This document shows, piece after piece, positions 42,366-51,442 of a stretch of 64,000 bases of DNA (position 1 is its first letter; each line of letters begins with the position of its first letter). The stretch lies in the NCBI RefSeq assembly GCF_009299795.1, contig NZ_VIGP01000002.1:248001-312000 (forward strand), written 5' to 3'. The notes below the pieces were generated by a model that did no database searches, was not told the DNA's origin, and saw only the letters and a program-made list of their open reading frames with translations. This stretch comes from Brachybacterium subflavum (GTDB lineage: Bacteria > Actinomycetota > Actinomycetes > Actinomycetales > Dermabacteraceae). The translations under genes were made by a program, and so were the position numbers.

Positions 42366-43583
42366 ATGACCAGCCTCCTGGACCGCCCCGCACTCCGCAC
42401 GCCCTCCCGATTCCCGGCCGCCTCCTCCCCGCCGGGTGCCGAGGGCCCGCGCGAGCGCACGCCGGTCCTTCGGGGACGCGGGCCGGCGTCCGGGGCCGCG
42501 GGCGGTGCGCCGGCCGTCGTCGTCTGGCACGACGCCGCCGCGGAGGACGATGCCGCGGGGAGCCTGCGGGCGCTGGTCGCGGACCATGCCGGCGCCGCCG
42601 GCGCCGTGCTGCGGGACGCTCGCGCGCTCGCCGCACCGGGACCTTCCGGACCTGCCGGACCGGCCGGGCCGGCCGGACCTGCCGGACCGGCCGGGTCCGC
42701 GGGAGCGGGCGAGGCGCTGCACCTGTGCACGCCCGCCGCGCTGCTCGCCGATCCGCCGCGCACCGCCCGCTCCAGGCTGCTCGTGGTCACCGATCGCCCG
42801 GTCTCCGAACCCGTGTGGCGGCGTGCGCTCGAGCTCGGGGCGGCGGCCGTGCTGCGCCTCCCGGAGGACTCGACGCGTCTGCTCTCTCTGCTGGGGGACG
42901 CGCTGCGACCGCGCCGGAGCGCGCGCATCATCGGGGTGGTCGGCGGGTGCGGCGGGGCGGGCGCCTCGAGCCTCGCGGCGCGGCTCGCCGGGGCGGCCGC
43001 CCGTGCCGGCCGCTCGAGCGTGCTGATCGACGCCGATCCGATGGGCGGCGGCCTCGACGCGCTCGTCGAGGCCCCGGAGCTGCGCGGCGCCTGCTGGGAG
43101 GATCTCTCCGGGATCGATGCGGCCGACGGCGAGGCCCTGGTCGCAGGACTCCCCGAGGTCGACGACGTGCGCCTGCTGGTGGCTCGGGAGGATCCCGCTC
43201 CCAGCGGCATGCAGCTCGACCACGTGCTGGCCGCGCTCGACTCCCTCACCGCGCAGGTCGTGGTCGACCTCGCCCCGGATCTGGTGGGCCCCGCGATCGC
43301 TCACCTCGACCGCCTGTACGTGGTGCTGCCGGCGACCGACCATGCCCTGCGCGCCACCGCCCGGCGCCTCGCCGCCTGGCATCTGCCGCCCGGGGGCGCC
43401 GAGGCTGTGCTCCGCGGTCGCGGACCCGTGTCCTCCGCGGATGTCCGGGAGCTGCTGCACCTGGGCGTCGCCGGGCGCTTCGCGGACTCCTCGCGCGGGA
43501 CCGTGCCGCTGCTGGACGTGCGGCGTCGAGGCGCGGACGGCCTCGCCCGTCGCCTCGCGGCGAGCTGGGAGGACGGGCGATGA
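42366..43583 (+). CDS. CpaE-like/septum-site (Ssd) MinD-family protein of the Tad-like cluster
   Basis: 405 residues. N-terminal 160 residues form a receiver-like region interrupted by a (GPA)n repeat insertion (about residues 95-115, encoded by 9-base repeats). A deviant Walker A, GGCGGAGASSLAARLA (normally KGGxGK[ST]), starts the MinD/ParA-like ATPase domain, followed by VLIDADPMGGGLD. This is the 'helicase/secretion neighbourhood CpaE-like' family, homologous to mycobacterial Rv3660c (Ssd). It probably positions the Tad apparatus. It is the first gene of the operon; the next starts within its stop. Confidence 0.85.
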   Translation: MTSLLDRPALRTPSRFPAASSPPGAEGPRERTPVLRGRGPASGAAGGAPAVVVWHDAAAEDDAAGSLRALVADHAGAAGAVLRDARALAAPGPSGPAGPAGPAGPAGPAGSAGAGEALHLCTPAALLADPPRTARSRLLVVTDRPVSEPVWRRALELGAAAVLRLPEDSTRLLSLLGDALRPRRSARIIGVVGGCGGAGASSLAARLAGAAARAGRSSVLIDADPMGGGLDALVEAPELRGACWEDLSGIDAADGEALVAGLPEVDDVRLLVAREDPAPSGMQLDHVLAALDSLTAQVVVDLAPDLVGPAIAHLDRLYVVLPATDHALRATARRLAAWHLPPGGAEAVLRGRGPVSSADVRELLHLGVAGRFADSSRGTVPLLDVRRRGADGLARRLAASWEDGR

Positions 43584-44839
43584 GCGCCGTGGACGCCCCG
43601 GAGGGCGCTCTCGACGCGGTGATCGACCGCGTGCGCGAGGATCTCGCGGCGGAGCCCGGCCCCGTCGACGTCCCTCGGGTCTCCCGGGCGCTGCGCCGGG
43701 AGGGCCGTGTGCTCGGGGCCGCCGCGATGCTCGAGATCACGAGCCGGGTGCGCGACCACGTCTCCGGGCTCGGGCCGCTCCAGGATCTCGTGGAACCCGG
43801 CGTCACCGACGTGCTCGTCAACGGCGACGGCAGCGTGTGGGTCGACGGCGCCGAGGGGCTGCACCGCAGCCCTGTGCATGTCACCCCCGAGCAGGCGCGC
43901 TCTCTCGCCGTGCGTCTGGCGACCCTGGGCGGCAGACGCCTCGACGACGCCGTGCCCTGCGCGGACGCGCGCCTGCCCGGCGGCATCCGGTTCCACGGGG
44001 TGCTCTCGCCGCTCTCGCCCACGGGCGCCCTGATCTCCCTGCGCCTGCCCTCCCGGCGCACGATGAGCCTCGCGGATCTCGAGGCCGCAGGTGCTCTCCC
44101 GGACCCGCTGCCCGAGGTGATGCGGGCGCTCGTCGCCGCACGCGCCGCGTTCGTCGTCACCGGCGGCACCGGGACGGGGAAGACGACCCTGCTCGGGGCG
44201 CTGCTCGCCCTCGTCCCCGAGAGCGAGCGCATCGTCGTCATCGAGGACGCGCAGGAGCTGCGCATCGACCATCCCCATGCCGTCCACCTGCAGTCCCGGC
44301 ACGCCAACAGCGAGGGCACGGGGGCGGTGGACCTGGCCGACCTGGTCCGCCAGAGCCTGCGCATGCGTCCGGATCGCCTGGTGCTGGGCGAATGCCGCGG
44401 CGCCGAGGTGCGCGAGCTGCTCCAGGCGCTGAACACGGGACACGAGGGCGGGTGCGGGACCCTGCACGCCAACACCGCCCTGGACGTGCCTGCCCGGCTC
44501 GAGGCGCTCGGCGCGCTGGGCGGACTGGACCGGCAGGCGCTCGCCGCACAGGCCGCGAGCGCCCTCGAGGTGGTCGTGCACCTCGGCCGTCCGCACGGCC
44601 GACGCCGGATCGTCGAGCTCGCGGTGCTCGAGCGCGGAGACGACGGCGCGCTGCGCGCAGTGCCCGCGCTCGTCCTTCGCGAGGAGGTGACCGTCCCCGG
44701 TCCCGGATGGGACCGGCTCGCCCACCGCCTCCGCCTCGACATGCCGCCGACGGCGGGACCCGCGAGCACGGACCGCGCCAGGGGGCGCCACAGCGCCCGC
44801 GCGGACGGCAGGGCGGCGCGACCGGAGGCCGACCGATGA
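43580..44839 (+). CDS. tadA: TadA/CpaF-type secretion ATPase
   Basis: 419 residues. Walker A VTGGTGTGKTTLLGALLAL, Asp box and Walker B ERIVVIEDAQELRID, LRMRPDRLVLGECRGAEVRELLQALNTGHEGGCGTLHAN (His box and signature) establish a type II/IV secretion ATPase of the TadA group. It powers pilin assembly with the TadB/TadC platform. The C-terminal 30 residues are Arg/Ala-rich and disordered. ATGA overlaps on both sides show tight coupling with neighbours. Confidence 0.93.
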   Translation: MSAVDAPEGALDAVIDRVREDLAAEPGPVDVPRVSRALRREGRVLGAAAMLEITSRVRDHVSGLGPLQDLVEPGVTDVLVNGDGSVWVDGAEGLHRSPVHVTPEQARSLAVRLATLGGRRLDDAVPCADARLPGGIRFHGVLSPLSPTGALISLRLPSRRTMSLADLEAAGALPDPLPEVMRALVAARAAFVVTGGTGTGKTTLLGALLALVPESERIVVIEDAQELRIDHPHAVHLQSRHANSEGTGAVDLADLVRQSLRMRPDRLVLGECRGAEVRELLQALNTGHEGGCGTLHANTALDVPARLEALGALGGLDRQALAAQAASALEVVVHLGRPHGRRRIVELAVLERGDDGALRAVPALVLREEVTVPGPGWDRLAHRLRLDMPPTAGPASTDRARGRHSARADGRAARPEADR

Positions 44840-45951
44840 GCATCCTCCCGCCCCTGCTCGCCGCCCCTCTCGTCCTCCTCGTGGTCTGGAGCAGGGGCCC
44901 TGCCGTCGCGGCACCCGGCCGGCGACCGCCGCGCCCTCCCCGTCGGCCGCAGCACGCGAGCACGCTGGACGTGGCGCGCATGGTCGAGCGGCTCGCGGTG
45001 GTGCTCGGCAGCGGGTCGCCCGTGCGCGGCGCATGGAGGATCGTCGCCGACTCGCTGCCGCCCGGCGACCTCTCCCAGCTGGCCGCCCGGGTGAGCGCAG
45101 GCGCCGACCCGCACCGCGCCGCCCAGGGACGCCTCTCGCGCTCCGCGGAGATCCGGGCGCTCGGCACCGCGCTCGAGGTCTGTGAGCACAGCGGCGCCCC
45201 CATGTCCTCCCTGCTCGAGGGGCTCGCAGGCGCCCTGCGCGGGCTGCACGACGCCGCGGCCGCGCGCCGCGGCGCCTTCGCGGGTCCGCGGGCGACCGGC
45301 CGCATCCTGCTGGGGCTGCCCGTCGCCGGCATCGCCCTGGGCGCACTCCTGGGCGCCGATCCCCTGCGGATCCTGTTCGGCACCACCACCGGCCATCTGC
45401 TGCTGATCAGCGGCTGCGCTCTGACCCTCGCCGGCTGGTGGTGGATGCGCTCCCTCCTGCGCACCGCGGAGGGGCACGCGCACAGAGGTGTGGACCCCTC
45501 CGTGCTCCTGGATCTCATCGCCGGGGCGATGACCTCCGGGCTGCCGCTGGCCGGTGCCGCGTCCGTGGTGGCGCAGGCCCTCGCCGAGGATCCGTCCTCG
45601 CAGGTCGCCGCGAAGGACCTGGACCGCTTCGCGCAGTCCCTCGCGGCGGGCGTCCCCTCCGTGCTCGCGGCGCGGCACCTGCCGCCCGATCTCACGGTGC
45701 TCGGGGAGTCCGCGCTGCTGGCCGAGCGCTCCGGCGCGGACCTCACGCGCGTCCTCCGCGGGGCCGCGCGGGACGCCCGTCGCGACCGCGTCCGCGACGC
45801 CGAGGCGGCCGCCGCGCGCCTGGCCGTGCGACTGGTCCTGCCCACCGGCACCACCCTGCTCCCGGCCTTCGTGCTGCTCGGGATCATCCCGACCGTCGCC
45901 TCGCTGCTGAGCGGATCCCTGGGCGTCGAGACCTGGCTCCCCGTCGTCTGA
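44836..45951 (+). CDS. Fused TadB-TadC type II secretion F-domain protein
   Basis: 371 residues containing two T2SSF-like units. The first (about residues 45-205) has ARMVERLAVVLGSGSPVRGAWRIVA, LGTALEVCEHSGAPMSSLLEGLAGALR and two spans; the second (about 220-360) has LLDLIAGAMTSGLPLAGAASVVAQAL, GESALLAERSGADLTRVLRGAARDARR and two spans. In most Tad loci these are separate tadB and tadC genes, so this appears to be a compact fusion forming the inner-membrane platform. Confidence 0.85.
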   Translation: MSILPPLLAAPLVLLVVWSRGPAVAAPGRRPPRPPRRPQHASTLDVARMVERLAVVLGSGSPVRGAWRIVADSLPPGDLSQLAARVSAGADPHRAAQGRLSRSAEIRALGTALEVCEHSGAPMSSLLEGLAGALRGLHDAAAARRGAFAGPRATGRILLGLPVAGIALGALLGADPLRILFGTTTGHLLLISGCALTLAGWWWMRSLLRTAEGHAHRGVDPSVLLDLIAGAMTSGLPLAGAASVVAQALAEDPSSQVAAKDLDRFAQSLAAGVPSVLAARHLPPDLTVLGESALLAERSGADLTRVLRGAARDARRDRVRDAEAAAARLAVRLVLPTGTTLLPAFVLLGIIPTVASLLSGSLGVETWLPVV

Positions 45952-45988
45952 CCGCCGCTCGTCCTCCGACCTGCCTCACCCCTGACCC

Positions 45989-46027
45989 CCGGGCTCGCGC
46001 CCGGTCCGCGCCGCCGATCGGCGGCGC
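45989..46027 (+). promoter_or_regulatory. Two hairpins before the pilin-like gene
   Basis: CCGGGC-TCGC-GCCCGG (45989-46004) and the perfect palindrome GCGCCGCCGATCGGCGGCGC (46008-46027) occupy the 117-base gap between the TadBC gene and the pilin-like gene. They could be a partial terminator, mRNA processing or stabilising site that alters pilin stoichiometry. Confidence 0.5.
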
Positions 46028-46068
46028 GCCATCACCCGCACGCGCGGGTCCACCCGAAGGAGATCACC

Positions 46069-46407
46069 ATGTCCGCACCCGTCCTCACCCAGTCCGTCCC
46101 GCGCCGCCGGCGCGCGGCCGCCACCCGCCCTGCGCGCATCGGGCCCAGGACCACCCGGGCCGCGGCGGACCCGTCCCCGCGCCCGCGCGCCCACGCTCCC
46201 CACGGCGGCACCGGCGTGTTCGGGCCCACCCGGCACCGCCTGGGTGCGGCCCTGCGGGACGACGCCGGCGCGTCGACCGCGGAGTACGCCATCACGGTGC
46301 TCGCGGCCTGCGGCTTCGCGGCCGTGCTGGTGCTGCTGCTGAAGTCCGGCGAAGTGCGGGAGCTGCTGATGAACATCATCACCTCGGCGCTCTCGCTGGG
46401 GCAGTGA
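46069..46407 (+). CDS. DUF4244 Flp-pilin-like protein
   Basis: 112 residues. A 65-residue Arg/Pro/Ala-rich N terminus is followed by RDDAGASTAEYAITVLAACGFAAVLVLLLKSGEVRELLMNIITSAL, the DUF4244 signature. Its Gly-Ala junction, STAEYA with Glu at the +5-like position, and one hydrophobic helix mirror Flp prepilins. AAGGAGAT gives the strongest ribosome site in the cluster, consistent with high pilin output. The prepilin peptidase is not in this window. Confidence 0.85.
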   Translation: MSAPVLTQSVPRRRRAAATRPARIGPRTTRAAADPSPRPRAHAPHGGTGVFGPTRHRLGAALRDDAGASTAEYAITVLAACGFAAVLVLLLKSGEVRELLMNIITSALSLGQ

Positions 46408-46922
46408 CCGTCTGCTCCCCCGCCCCGCCCGCGCAGCGCGCGCACGCCGACGAGGCGTCCCGGCAGGCCCCTTCCCGGGCCGGCCGGGGCGTCCGCCGCC
46501 CGCATCCGCAGGCACATCGTCCGCGACTCCTCCGTCGCCGGCTGCGCGGCAGCACCGGCTCGGTGACGGCGGAGACAGCGATCGTGCTGCCCGTGGTCGT
46601 GCTGATGGTGCTCGTGATCCTCGTGGCCGGGATCGGGATCGGAACACAGGTGCAGCTCGAGTCCGCGGCCCGCGGCGCGGCCCGCGAGCTCGCGCGCGGG
46701 CAGAGCGAGGGCGAGGCCGTGCAGAGCGCACAGCGGATCGCCGGCGACGGCGCGCAGGTGAGCATCGGGTCCGACGGCGCGTGGGTGCGCGTGACGGTGA
46801 CGCGCACCGTGGGCGCCCGGGGCGGCCTGCTCTCCGGTTCGAGCTGGGACCTCAGCGGCTCGGCACAGGCGCGCCGGGAACCGCACCTGGTGGGCGACGG
46901 GCAGGGAGGAGGCGCGCCGTGA
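46404..46922 (+). CDS. TadE-like pseudopilin
   Basis: 172 residues from GTG 46404, which overlaps the pilin stop (GTGA). GSVTAETAIVLPVVVLMVLVILVAGIGIGTQVQLESAARGAARELARG is the TadE family N-terminal segment, with the prepilin-like Glu in TAETA. The first 50 residues are an Arg-rich leader longer than usual; an internal start cannot be excluded. Probably a minor pilin. Confidence 0.78.
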   Translation: MTVCSPAPPAQRAHADEASRQAPSRAGRGVRRPHPQAHRPRLLRRRLRGSTGSVTAETAIVLPVVVLMVLVILVAGIGIGTQVQLESAARGAARELARGQSEGEAVQSAQRIAGDGAQVSIGSDGAWVRVTVTRTVGARGGLLSGSSWDLSGSAQARREPHLVGDGQGGGAP

Positions 46923-47506
46923 CGCCGCGACGCGCGCGTCAGGGCGCATGGGAGGAAGGATCCGCGCCCGCGAGCGTCCTCGCCTACATCGGGGCGATGA
47001 CGGCAGTGCTGGGCGCGGTCGTCGTCATCGGGCAGGGGCTGCTCGCGCTCGCGGCCGCGGACACCGCCGCGGACCTCGCCGCGCTCGCGGGCGCCGACTC
47101 GCTCGCCGTCGGCGGCAGCGCACCGTGCGCTGTCGCCTCCGAGGCGGCCGCCCGCAACGACGCGACCCTGCTCGCGTGCACCGTCGCGGGTCAGGACGTG
47201 ATCGTCGAGGTCAGCACGCCTGCCGGCGTGCTCCCGGATCAGCGCTCGCGGGCCCGCGCCGGTCCTGCGCCGTCGAGCAGCTCGAGGACGGCGAGCGCGC
47301 CCGCCTTGGACAGCGGCTCGTTGCCGTTGCCGCACTTCGGGGACACCACGCACGCCGGGCAGCCGGCCTCGCATGCGCACTCGCGCACCATATCCTCCGT
47401 CGCCCGCACCCAGGCGGCCGCGTCCTCGGCGCCGCGCTCGGCGAACCCGGCGCCGCCGGGCGCGCCGTCGTACACGAAGATCGTCGGCTGGCCGGTGTCC
47501 TCGTGA
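46919..47506 (+). CDS. TadE-like protein of the helicase/secretion neighbourhood (Rv3654c type), running into the convergent helicase gene
   Basis: 195 residues from GTG 46919, again with a GTGA overlap. Residues 20-70 (SVLAYIGAMTAVLGAVVVIGQGLLALAAADTAADLAALAGAD) match the small secreted TadE-like proteins encoded beside this helicase in actinobacteria. Homologues usually end at a motif like ARAGP; here ARAGPAPSS occurs at about residue 115 but no stop follows, and the frame continues for about 80 residues antisense to the helicase C terminus. The tail is Ser/Ala/Pro-rich and may be non-functional. Confidence 0.7.
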   Translation: MTPRRARQGAWEEGSAPASVLAYIGAMTAVLGAVVVIGQGLLALAAADTAADLAALAGADSLAVGGSAPCAVASEAAARNDATLLACTVAGQDVIVEVSTPAGVLPDQRSRARAGPAPSSSSRTASAPALDSGSLPLPHFGDTTHAGQPASHAHSRTISSVARTQAAASSAPRSANPAPPGAPSYTKIVGWPVSS

Positions 47507-49704
47507 TGGGCCGTCGAGACCCCGCCGATGTCCCAGCGGTCGCACGTGGCCAGCAGGGGCAGCATCGAGATCGCGGCGTGCTCGGCGGCGTGCAGCGCGC
47601 CGGGGAGCAGCTCGTCGACGATGCCGTCGGCCTCGGTGGTCTCCTCGGGCAGCACGAACCAGACTGCGCGCGTGGTGAGCGTGCGCGGCGGCAGGTCGAG
47701 AGGATGCTGGCCGAGGACCGCCTGGGTGTACACGTCGCGCACCTGGTAGCCCGTGACCTGGTCGGTGACGTCCACCGTGCCGAAGCACAGTCTCACGCCC
47801 CGCCCCCACTCCTCCTCGCGGTCGGTGGAGCGGACGCGGATCGTGGAGGTCGACTGCGGATGCGTGGAGTGGAGGGGGTCCTCGCGGTGCACGAGTGCGA
47901 CCGCCCGCTCGACGTCCAGGTGGTCGACGACGAAGTTCCTGCCCTGGTGCATGTAGACCGCGCCGTCATGGACCTGGGTGTGGGCGCTGCCGGCGTCGAC
48001 GGTGCCCAGCAGGGCGCCGCTGGACGCCTCGACGATCCGCACGGGCTCACCGCCGCTCCCGCGCAGGTCGGTGAGGTCGTGCGCGCTCTCCGTCATCGTC
48101 CAGTACCAGCCCGTCGGGCGGCGTCGCAGCACGCCGCGGGCGGCGAGGGTGTCCAGCAGCTCCCGCGCGGCCGGCCCGAAGATCTCCTCCTCGCCCTCGC
48201 GCAGCGGGAGCTCCGCGGCCGCGGCGCACAGGTGGGGAGTCATCACGTAGGGGTTCTGGGGGTCGAAGACGGCCGCCTCGACCTCCATGCCGAACACGGA
48301 GTCCGGATGGTGCACGACATAGGTGTCCAGGGGGTCCTCGCGGGCGACGAACAGGGCGAGCGCATCACCCTCCTGGCTGCGCCCGGCGCGTCCCGCCTGC
48401 TGCCAGAGCGAGGCGCGGGTGCCCGGCCAGCCGGCGATCAGCACGGCGTCGAGGCCGGAGATGTCGATGCCCAGCTCGAGGGCGTTGGTGGAGGCCAGCG
48501 CCCGCAGCTCACCGGAGCGCAGAGCGTCCTCGAGCGACCTCCGCTCCTCCGCGAGGTACCCGCCGCGATAGGCGGCGATCCGCCCCGCCCGGCGCGCGAG
48601 CTCGCCGTCCATGGTCTGCTCCGCCTCCTGTCCGAGGAGGCGCTGCGCGCCCGTCGAGACGAGCTCGGCACCGCGCCGGGAGCGGGCGAAGACGAGGGTC
48701 TGCACGTCGCGGCGCACGAGGTCCGCGAGCAGCGCGCCGGCCTCGCTCGTCGCCGAGCGGCGCAGCGGCTCCTCGCTGCGCTCGGTGTGCTCGGTGTGCT
48801 GGTCGACGAAGGCCTCGCCGCCGGGCCCATCGGGGCCACCGGTCCCGCTCGGGCCCGGCGGACGGCGGCCGTCGACGACGGACCTGGTGCCGGGCTCCCA
48901 CAGCCCGAACGTGACGCCTCCGCGCGGCGAGCCGTCCTCGGTGACGGCGACAGCGTCCCCGCCGATCAGACGCGAGGCCGAGAGCTCGGGGTTCGCGGTA
49001 GTGGCCGAGGCCAGGATGAACGTGGGGTCGCTGCGATACGCGGCCGCCACGCGGCGCAGGCGCCGCAGGACCATCGCGACGTGGCTGCCGAAGACGCCGC
49101 GGTAGCTGTGGCACTCGTCGACGATCACGTACTTCAGGGCCCGGAAGAAGCTCGCCCACTGCTCGTGACCGGGGAGGATCCCGAAATGCAGCATGTCGGG
49201 GTTGGTGAGCACGAAGGTGCCATGGCGACGGATCCAGCGACGCTGCTCCGTGGGGGTGTCGCCGTCGTAGACGGCCACGCGGGCGTCGCGCAGCTCGGCG
49301 CCGTCGGCGAGCGCCGTGATGTTGGTGAGCTGGTCCGCGGCCAGGGCCTTCGTCGGCGCGAGGTACAGGGCGGTCGCGCGCGGCGCGGAGCGGTCGAGCT
49401 CGCGTGCGCCGATCGCGCTCAGCGAGGGAAGCAGGTACGCGAGCGACTTACCGGAGGCGGTGGCGGTGGAGAGGACGACGTGCCGTCCGTCGTGGGCGAG
49501 CTGCGCAGCCCGCTCCTGGTGGATCCAGGGGGCCGTGATGCCGCGGGTGGCGAGATGCTCGCGCAGGCGCGGATCCGTCCACTCCGGGAACTCGCCGGTG
49601 CGCCCGGGGCGCGCGGGCACGTGCTCCACATGGGTGAGGCAGGTGCGCCGCTGCAGGGGTGCGCTGAGGTCCCGCAGCAGCTCGTCGGCCCGCCCTCGTC
49701 GCAC
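47239..49704 (-). CDS. DEAD/DEAH-box helicase with DUF1998-type zinc domain (Rv3649-like)
   Basis: 821 residues from GTG 49704, chosen for GGGGAGCGG just upstream; ATG 49773 is an alternative. Motif I is STATASGKSLAYLLP, Ia APTKALAADQL, II DECHS (DEVH-like) in VIVDECHSYRGVFGSH, III ASATTANP, VI QQAGRAGRSQEGDA. The C-terminal region has CACEAGCPACVVSPKCGNGNEPLSK, four cysteines probably binding zinc. Homologues are 3'-5' DNA helicases related to SftH/MrfA, possibly repair enzymes. Its last 268 bases overlap the convergent TadE-like frame. Confidence 0.9.
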   Translation of the reverse strand: MRRGRADELLRDLSAPLQRRTCLTHVEHVPARPGRTGEFPEWTDPRLREHLATRGITAPWIHQERAAQLAHDGRHVVLSTATASGKSLAYLLPSLSAIGARELDRSAPRATALYLAPTKALAADQLTNITALADGAELRDARVAVYDGDTPTEQRRWIRRHGTFVLTNPDMLHFGILPGHEQWASFFRALKYVIVDECHSYRGVFGSHVAMVLRRLRRVAAAYRSDPTFILASATTANPELSASRLIGGDAVAVTEDGSPRGGVTFGLWEPGTRSVVDGRRPPGPSGTGGPDGPGGEAFVDQHTEHTERSEEPLRRSATSEAGALLADLVRRDVQTLVFARSRRGAELVSTGAQRLLGQEAEQTMDGELARRAGRIAAYRGGYLAEERRSLEDALRSGELRALASTNALELGIDISGLDAVLIAGWPGTRASLWQQAGRAGRSQEGDALALFVAREDPLDTYVVHHPDSVFGMEVEAAVFDPQNPYVMTPHLCAAAAELPLREGEEEIFGPAARELLDTLAARGVLRRRPTGWYWTMTESAHDLTDLRGSGGEPVRIVEASSGALLGTVDAGSAHTQVHDGAVYMHQGRNFVVDHLDVERAVALVHREDPLHSTHPQSTSTIRVRSTDREEEWGRGVRLCFGTVDVTDQVTGYQVRDVYTQAVLGQHPLDLPPRTLTTRAVWFVLPEETTEADGIVDELLPGALHAAEHAAISMLPLLATCDRWDIGGVSTAHHEDTGQPTIFVYDGAPGGAGFAERGAEDAAAWVRATEDMVRECACEAGCPACVVSPKCGNGNEPLSKAGALAVLELLDGAGPARARER

Positions 49705-49800
49705 CCGCTCCCCTTCCCGACCGCGGTCCGGATCGGTGCCGGGACGGTGTCCCGGACCTTTCGTCCAGCGCATGCCCGGTTCACGTCCGGGCACCTGGGG

Positions 49801-49813
49801 CACAATCGTAGCC
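49801..49813 (+). promoter_or_regulatory. Overlapping divergent -10 elements
   Basis: Plus strand CACAAT seven bases before ATG 49814. Minus strand TACGAT (49809-49804) overlaps it and could serve the helicase gene, so the two promoters may compete. Confidence 0.4.
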
Positions 49814-51442
49814 ATGCCCGCCGACATCGCCCCCGCCACGCGCGCCCCCGCGTCCGCCGAGCGCGCGCCGGCGCCCCCGCGCGTGCAGACCGCCCTGCTC
49901 GATGCGCTGCGCAGCGACCTCGCGGCGGCTCCCTTCACCGCGCAGGCCTGCCGCGATCTGCTGGGCCCGCTCGCGCACGACGCCCTGGGGCGGGAGAACC
50001 CGATCCCCGCACGCCGCCTCCTGGCCGAGGACGAGAGGCCGACGGCGGTGCTGCTGTGGCTGTTCACACTGGGCGGCGCGCTGCGCCGGGACCTCGTCGA
50101 GCGCGCACTGCCCGCCCTCGGCCTCGAGGGGGCGCTCGCGCTGGGCCTCGTCGAGGAGATCGAGGAGAGTGCGCACAGCGAAGAGAGCGGAGCGAGCGAG
50201 CAGAGCGACGGGGCCGTGCGCGTGCGCGCCGTCATCGACCTCTCCCCCTACGCTGCGAGCGACGACCTCGGCGAGATCCAGTGGTGGATCGCCTCGGACC
50301 TCTCCGAGATCGCGACCGGCGCACCTCTCTCCTCGGACCACGTGCTCGGGGTCGGCGGCGCCTCGCTGACCCTCGCCAGGATCACGCCCCGCGGACACGT
50401 GGGGGGGGTGCTGGACCTGGGCTGCGGCGGCGGCATCCAGGCGCTGCACGCCTCCCGGCACGCCGACCACGTCGTGGCCACCGACCTCTCGCCCCGCGCG
50501 CTCGCCTTCGCGGCCTTCAACGCGGCGCTCAACGGCATCGAGCTCGAGCTGCGGGAGGGATCGCTGCTCGAGCCCGTCGCCGGCGAGCAGTTCGACCTGG
50601 TGGTGAGCAACCCGCCGTTCGTCATCACGCCCCGCAGCGGCGGGGTCGAGCAGTGGACCTACCGCGACGGCGGCCGCACGGGCGACGTGCTGACCGCCGA
50701 GCTCCTCGCCGACCTGCCCCCTCACCTGGCGCCCGGCGGGAGCGCCCTCATGCTCTCCAACTGGGAGATCAGCGCGGACAGCGCATGGGACGTCCATCCG
50801 CGGGCATGGCTCGAGCCGGTCCTGGCCGACGGGATCGACGCCTGGGTGATCCAGCGGGAGAGCGAGGACGCCGCCCAGTACGCGGAGACCTGGGCGCGCG
50901 ACGGCGGGATCACCGTGCGGGATGCGGCGTGGCCGAGCATGCAGGAGGCCTGGCTCGAGGACTTCGCGGCCCGCGGCACCACCGGCATCGGCTTCGGCTA
51001 CCTGATGCTGCGCCGGCCCGCGGCGCCGCGCCCGGACGGCGCCCGGGTGCTCCTCGAGGAGGTCACCGGGACGGGGAGCGGCACCCTGTCCGAGCACGTC
51101 GGGGCGGGGCTGGCGGCCTTCGACGCTCTCGCCCGCCTCGACGACGAGGCCCTGCTCGCCTCCCGTCCCGTGCGCGCGGCGGACGTCGTCGAGCGGCGCC
51201 ACCTCACCCCCGGCGAGTTCGACCCGATGCTCATCGAGCTCGTGCAGGGCGGCGGCTTCGCCCGCGCCGTGCGCGAGGACCAGGTGCTCGCCGCCGTCGT
51301 CGGCGCCCTCGACGGGACGCTGACGCTCGGCCAGATCCTGGGCGCGGTGTGCGCCCTGACCGACGAGGACGAGGACGCCGCCCGCGAGCGCGTGCTCCCG
51401 CAGCTGCGCGAGATGATCCGCACCTCGATGGTGACGCTGTGA
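49814..51442 (+). CDS. Class I SAM-dependent methyltransferase with DUF7059-like N-terminal domain
   Basis: 542 residues. Residues about 25-180 form an alpha-helical N-terminal domain; VLDLGCGGGIQALHASRHADHVVATDLSPRALAFAAFNAALNG is the SAM-binding motif I region, and LVVSNPPFVITPR is the NPPF motif of N-methylating enzymes (HemK/PrmA/RsmC group). The last 130 residues form a further domain. Substrate is unknown; NPPF suggests an amino group in a nucleic acid base or a glutamine side chain. An EESAHSEESGASEQS insertion is at about 119-133. Next gene overlaps its stop. Confidence 0.85.
   Translation: MPADIAPATRAPASAERAPAPPRVQTALLDALRSDLAAAPFTAQACRDLLGPLAHDALGRENPIPARRLLAEDERPTAVLLWLFTLGGALRRDLVERALPALGLEGALALGLVEEIEESAHSEESGASEQSDGAVRVRAVIDLSPYAASDDLGEIQWWIASDLSEIATGAPLSSDHVLGVGGASLTLARITPRGHVGGVLDLGCGGGIQALHASRHADHVVATDLSPRALAFAAFNAALNGIELELREGSLLEPVAGEQFDLVVSNPPFVITPRSGGVEQWTYRDGGRTGDVLTAELLADLPPHLAPGGSALMLSNWEISADSAWDVHPRAWLEPVLADGIDAWVIQRESEDAAQYAETWARDGGITVRDAAWPSMQEAWLEDFAARGTTGIGFGYLMLRRPAAPRPDGARVLLEEVTGTGSGTLSEHVGAGLAAFDALARLDDEALLASRPVRAADVVERRHLTPGEFDPMLIELVQGGGFARAVREDQVLAAVVGALDGTLTLGQILGAVCALTDEDEDAARERVLPQLREMIRTSMVTL

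Noticed and set aside
42366-47506. Tad-like cluster as an undescribed secretion system
   Set aside because: It matches the known actinobacterial helicase/secretion neighbourhood (Rv3654c-Rv3660c-like); only the TadBC fusion and the lost stop are unusual.
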